Positions 5,821-8,072 of a DNA stretch of 8,072 bases are shown one piece after another. The translations under genes were made by a program, and so were the position numbers. Source of the stretch: an uncultured Actinomycetes bacterium (GTDB lineage Bacteria; Actinomycetota; Acidimicrobiia; Acidimicrobiales; Acidimicrobilacustridaceae); the NCBI GenBank assembly GCA_945957335.1, contig CAMFLJ010000168.1:1-8072 (forward strand), given 5' to 3'. A model generated the notes under the pieces. It was given only the letters and a program-made list of their open reading frames with translations. It had not been told where the DNA came from and made no database searches. Positions within the stretch are counted from its first letter, which is position 1; every line of letters begins with the position of its first letter.

Positions 5821-6678
5821 TCAGGGCCGCCTCACCAGCAGGGTGCGCCAGTCGTCGTCGGCGACGGTGCCGGCCAGGCCGAGCCCCTCGGCCTCGAACG
5901 CGGCGAGCACGGGCCCGACCTGCTCCTCCAGCACGCCGCTGACCACGATCGTGCCGTCGTCGGCGACGGCTCGGACGAGCGCGGGGGCGAGCTGGGCCAG
6001 CGTGCCGGCGGCGATGTTGGCCACGACGAGGTCGTAGGCACCGGCCTCGAGCTGCTCGGCCGGGGTGTCGGAGGTGGTGACCACCCCGCGCACCCCGTTG
6101 CGGTCGGCGTTCTCGGCGGTGGCGCGGACGGCCTCGGGGTCGATGTCGACGGCGACGACCAGCGCCGCGCCCAGCCGGGCGGCGGCCACGGCCAGCACGC
6201 CGCTGCCCGAGCCGATGTCGGCCACGGCCGAGTCGGGCTCGACCAGGCGCTCGAGCTCGGCCAGGCACATCCGGGTGGTCGGGTGGGCGCCGCTGCCGAA
6301 GGCCCGACCGGGGTCGACCGACAGGACGAGGTCGTCGGGCCCGGTCCACCCCGGCGGCTCCTGCCAGCTCGGCACCACCACGAGGCGGCTGCCGGCACGC
6401 CACGGCCGGGCGAACTCGCGCCAGTGGTCGAGGCCGTCGTCGGCGACGGGCTCGACGACCACCAGGGCGCCCAGCGGTGGGGCGCTCAGCGCGGAGACGG
6501 CGCGGTCGACCAGCTCGGACGACACACCGGCACGCAGCTCGACGACGTCGACGTCACCGGTGGGGCGCTCCTCGACCCCGGCCACGCCGGCGTCCCACAG
6601 CAGCCCGGACACGAGGTCGACGTCATCGGCACCCACCCGGACCACGACCGTGGCCCAGGCTGCCGTCGCGGTGGTCAC
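5821..6678 (-). CDS. prmA: Ribosomal protein L11 methyltransferase PrmA (50S L11 lysine methylase)
   Basis: This S-adenosylmethionine-dependent enzyme trimethylates ribosomal protein L11. It has 285 residues. A small N-terminal substrate-recognition domain (about 1-75) is followed by the linker motif DHWREFARPW (84-93). The PrmA signature VDPGRAFGSGAHPTTRMCL comes next (121-139). The Rossmann methyltransferase core shows motif I ADIGSGSGVLAVAAARLGA (153-171), the acidic SAM-ribose motif VAVDIDPEAV (175-184) and DLVVANIAAGTL (216-227), the PrmA form of motif IV. The open frame reaches 6723, but GTG 6678 is preferred: it begins MTTATAAWATVVVRV, a normal N-terminus, and overlaps the stop of the DUF3039-like gene as GTGA. 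The upstream ribosome site is weak (GGGA), so translation is probably coupled to the preceding gene. All key motifs are intact. Confidence 0.92.
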   Translation of the reverse strand: MTTATAAWATVVVRVGADDVDLVSGLLWDAGVAGVEERPTGDVDVVELRAGVSSELVDRAVSALSAPPLGALVVVEPVADDGLDHWREFARPWRAGSRLVVVPSWQEPPGWTGPDDLVLSVDPGRAFGSGAHPTTRMCLAELERLVEPDSAVADIGSGSGVLAVAAARLGAALVVAVDIDPEAVRATAENADRNGVRGVVTTSDTPAEQLEAGAYDLVVANIAAGTLAQLAPALVRAVADDGTIVVSGVLEEQVGPVLAAFEAEGLGLAGTVADDDWRTLLVRRP

Positions 6679-6905
6679 TCGTTCCCGTAGGCGGCCGAGA
6701 GGACCTCGCGGCAGGCCTCGCACACGGGGTAGCGGTTGGGGTCCCTCGTGGGGACGAACTTCTCGCCGCAGAGCGCCGTGATCTCCTCACCCAGGACGTA
6801 GCCGCGCATCTGGTCGTCCTTGCGGATGATGTGAGCGACCTTGCCGTCCTCCAGATCCGGGTCGGACGGACGGGTGTCGGGACGTTCGATGACCTCGGCG
6901 CTCAC
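6675..6905 (-). CDS. DUF3039-like small putative zinc-binding protein
   Basis: This 76-residue protein resembles the actinobacterial DUF3039 family, whose members share an ALCG...P.RDP...PVC..C core. Visible here are AHIIRKDD (24-31), ALCGEKFVPTRDPNRYPVCEAC (44-65) and a short acidic, proline-containing N-terminus. H25, C46, C62 and C65 could bind one zinc ion (H-x20-C-x15-C-x2-C). The family has no settled function known to me. The start is GTG 6905. It has no Shine-Dalgarno site but sits 8 nt after TACCCT, which suggests a leaderless transcript. Its TGA lies inside the GTGA overlap with prmA, so the two are almost certainly co-translated, which hints at a role near the ribosome or translation. 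That functional hint is inference only. Confidence 0.8.
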   Translation of the reverse strand: MSAEVIERPDTRPSDPDLEDGKVAHIIRKDDQMRGYVLGEEITALCGEKFVPTRDPNRYPVCEACREVLSAAYGNE

Positions 6906-6913
6906 GGGGCGTC

Positions 6914-6944
6914 AGGGTACTGCCGCGCACAGGGGCCGTCGCAA
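6914..6944 (-). promoter_or_regulatory. Candidate promoter (leaderless) for the DUF3039-like/prmA/MOSC unit
   Basis: The minus strand shows TTGCGA (6944-6939) as a -35 element, a 19-nt spacer, then TACCCT (6919-6914) as a -10 element, with 8 nt to GTG 6905. The spacer is slightly long. The gap between the M15 peptidase gene and this gene is the only intergenic region upstream of the unit, and no Shine-Dalgarno site is present. Both points favour a leaderless promoter here. Confidence 0.42.
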
Positions 6945-6956
6945 GGCACCTCTCGG

Positions 6957-6970
6957 GCCCGGCTCCGGGC
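6957..6970 (-). terminator. Perfect GC inverted repeat after the M15 peptidase gene, possible terminator
   Basis: A perfect 14-base palindrome (6-base arms GCCCGG and CCGGGC around 2 bases) begins on the base after the peptidase stop codon. As RNA it would fold as a 5-bp stem with a 4-nt loop. No T-run follows, so it would have to be the U-less type reported in actinobacteria. The stem is short, and GC-rich palindromes arise often by chance here. Confidence 0.3.
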
Positions 6971-8072
6971 TCAGCCGCCGGTCGTCGACCAGTGCCAGGG
7001 CTCGCTCGGCAGGTTCGAGAAGCCGAAGCGGGCAGCGTTGGCGGCCAGCCACACGTAGGCCGGATCGCTGCGCGAGTTGATGAACTTCCCGTTCACCGAG
7101 AAGTCGATGGCCAGGCCCTGCTCGTGCATCGAGGCCCCCGGACGGGCGGTCGGGGGCGAGCAGCCGTCGGGCGGCATGTCCCAGATGGCGTAGTCGGAGG
7201 TGCCGCAGTTCTGGCGGCGCAGGGCGATCTGGGTGTTGATGTCGCGCCAGCCGTAGCCGCCCAGGAAGATCCCGTCGGACTTGGCCGCCGCGAGCAGGCT
7301 CTGGAGCTTGTCGGCGATGGCGGCGTTCACGGTGATCCCCCCCACGGTGGCGAGGGGCGGCCGGGCGGTCTTGGGGATGGGCCGGGTCGACGAGCCGCTG
7401 CTGCCGCTCGGGGTGTCGGTCGGCGACGGCGCGGGCACCTTCTTCACGGTGGCGGCGAGCGCGGCCTGCTCGGCGGCGATCTGGTTGCCGAGGTCGGCGT
7501 CGACCTGGGAGAGGTAGGCGGCGTCGGCGAGGCTGTCGTCGAGGCGGGACCGCACCTGGCTCGCGAAGGCCTCCTGCTGGGCCTTGGCGTCCTGCAGCGA
7601 CGCCAGCGCCTGCTCGGCGGAGGCGGCGGCCGTCTCGGCCTGGGCCCGGGCGCTCTGGGCCCGGGCGCGCTCGTCGTCGAGGCGCTGGCGGGCGGCGCGG
7701 AGCTGGTCGAGGAGGTCGGCGTCGCTGCCCGAGTGCATCTGCAGCAGGGCGCGCTTGGTGGCGTCCTCCTGGGCGCTGTCGGCCTCGAGGCGCCGGGCCA
7801 TGTCCTCGTCGGGCGGGTTGATGTAGGCGTCGACGGCGTAGGCGACGATCTTCGAGCGCAGCGCGTCGACCTGGCCCTGCGTCTCGGCGATCGAGGCCTC
7901 GGCCTGCTGGGCCTCGGCCGTGCTGACCTCGACCTGGTGGCGGGCGTCGTTCAGCGCCGCCTGCTGGCCGCGCACGTTCTCGTCGAGGGCGGTCAGGGCA
8001 GCGGCGACCGACGCCTGGTCGCCCTGGAGCGCGTCGACCTTGGCCGCGACCTGGGCCTGCTGGGCCCTGACC
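6971..8072 (-). CDS. Coiled-coil peptidoglycan peptidase, M15 (VanY/D-Ala-D-Ala carboxypeptidase-like), N-terminus outside window
   Basis: The frame stays open to the right edge, giving 366 visible residues; a GTG at 7975 is only an internal codon. About 210 residues are Ala/Gln/Glu-rich coiled coil broken by AYAVDAYINPP, as in PcsB/RipC/CwlO-type hydrolases. A Pro/Ser/Thr/Gly linker follows (179-204, counted from the GTG), then a peptidase M15 domain. Its motifs are LGGYGWRDINTQIALRR (238-254), SMHEQGLAIDF (282-292) with zinc ligands H284 and D291, and EPWHW (325-329) with catalytic E325 and zinc ligand H328. C257 and C272 flank a short loop and could form a disulfide, consistent with an exported protein. 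M15 enzymes of this kind trim D-Ala from peptidoglycan stem peptides. A signal peptide would be expected beyond the window. The catalytic residues are complete, so it is likely active. The domain call is firm; the exact bond cut is not known. Confidence 0.88.
   Translation of the reverse strand, partial: VRAQQAQVAAKVDALQGDQASVAAALTALDENVRGQQAALNDARHQVEVSTAEAQQAEASIAETQGQVDALRSKIVAYAVDAYINPPDEDMARRLEADSAQEDATKRALLQMHSGSDADLLDQLRAARQRLDDERARAQSARAQAETAAASAEQALASLQDAKAQQEAFASQVRSRLDDSLADAAYLSQVDADLGNQIAAEQAALAATVKKVPAPSPTDTPSGSSGSSTRPIPKTARPPLATVGGITVNAAIADKLQSLLAAAKSDGIFLGGYGWRDINTQIALRRQNCGTSDYAIWDMPPDGCSPPTARPGASMHEQGLAIDFSVNGKFINSRSDPAYVWLAANAARFGFSNLPSEPWHWSTTGG

Noticed and set aside
5126..6037. 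Plus-strand open frame of 303 codons
   Set aside because: It is antisense to the MOSC and prmA genes, both of which have clear family motifs. No recognisable protein features.
5819..6403. Upstream extension of the MOSC frame
   Set aside because: It overlaps prmA in another frame and is Arg/Gly-rich without motifs. The MOSC barrel begins at ATG 5818.
6679..6723. Earlier ATG for PrmA, adding 15 residues
   Set aside because: The extra residues are Arg/Gly/Pro-rich and lie inside the DUF3039-like gene. GTG 6678 gives a normal PrmA N-terminus and a standard 4-nt overlap.
8048..8071. Short CTGGGCC-like direct repeats at the right edge
   Set aside because: They encode the Gln/Ala heptads of the coiled coil and need no separate explanation.

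Overview
The window is very GC-rich, with strong G/C preference at third codon positions and frequent GTG starts. It carries a mycofactocin glycosyltransferase and a DUF3039-type protein, and two genes have TANNNT boxes placed as in leaderless promoters. Together these suggest a high-GC actinobacterium. An Acidimicrobiia-like lineage is my best guess, but it is an inference from gene style and not from a marker gene.

Layout. Bases 1-865 (+) hold the C-terminal part of MftF, the mycofactocin glycosyltransferase, whose start lies left of the window. Everything else is on the minus strand. Read in the direction of transcription (right to left), these genes are: a secreted-type coiled-coil plus peptidase M15 protein (8072-6971, N-terminus outside the window); a small DUF3039-like putative zinc protein (6905-6675); PrmA, the ribosomal protein L11 methyltransferase (6678-5821); a MOSC-domain protein (5818-5057); an FKBP-type peptidyl-prolyl isomerase (5027-4653); and a three-gene molybdenum hydroxylase module in the order FAD subunit (4613-3732), [2Fe-2S] subunit (3735-3214), molybdopterin subunit (3214-866).

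How the genes relate. DUF3039/prmA overlap by 4 nt, prmA and MOSC are 2 nt apart, and the three hydroxylase genes overlap by 4 and 1 nt, so translational coupling is likely within these groups. The hydroxylase subunits should form a heterotrimer (or a dimer of trimers) that passes electrons from a Mo-cofactor site through two [2Fe-2S] clusters to FAD. The catalytic-subunit loop reads PYRGPWE. It matches neither the Cys-containing loop of form I CO dehydrogenase nor the AYRGAGR loop of form II, so the substrate is unknown and CO is unlikely. The MOSC protein upstream could serve molybdenum-cofactor sulfur chemistry, but that link rests on proximity alone. The hydroxylase operon and mftF run into each other tail to tail with no base between their stop codons.

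Coding density is nearly complete: no non-coding stretch exceeds about 70 bases. I see no RNA genes, CRISPR array, insertion sequence or attachment site. Most of the window is ordinary actinobacterial chromosome. The most interesting parts are the divergent molybdenum hydroxylase beside the mycofactocin gene and the architecture of the M15 peptidase.
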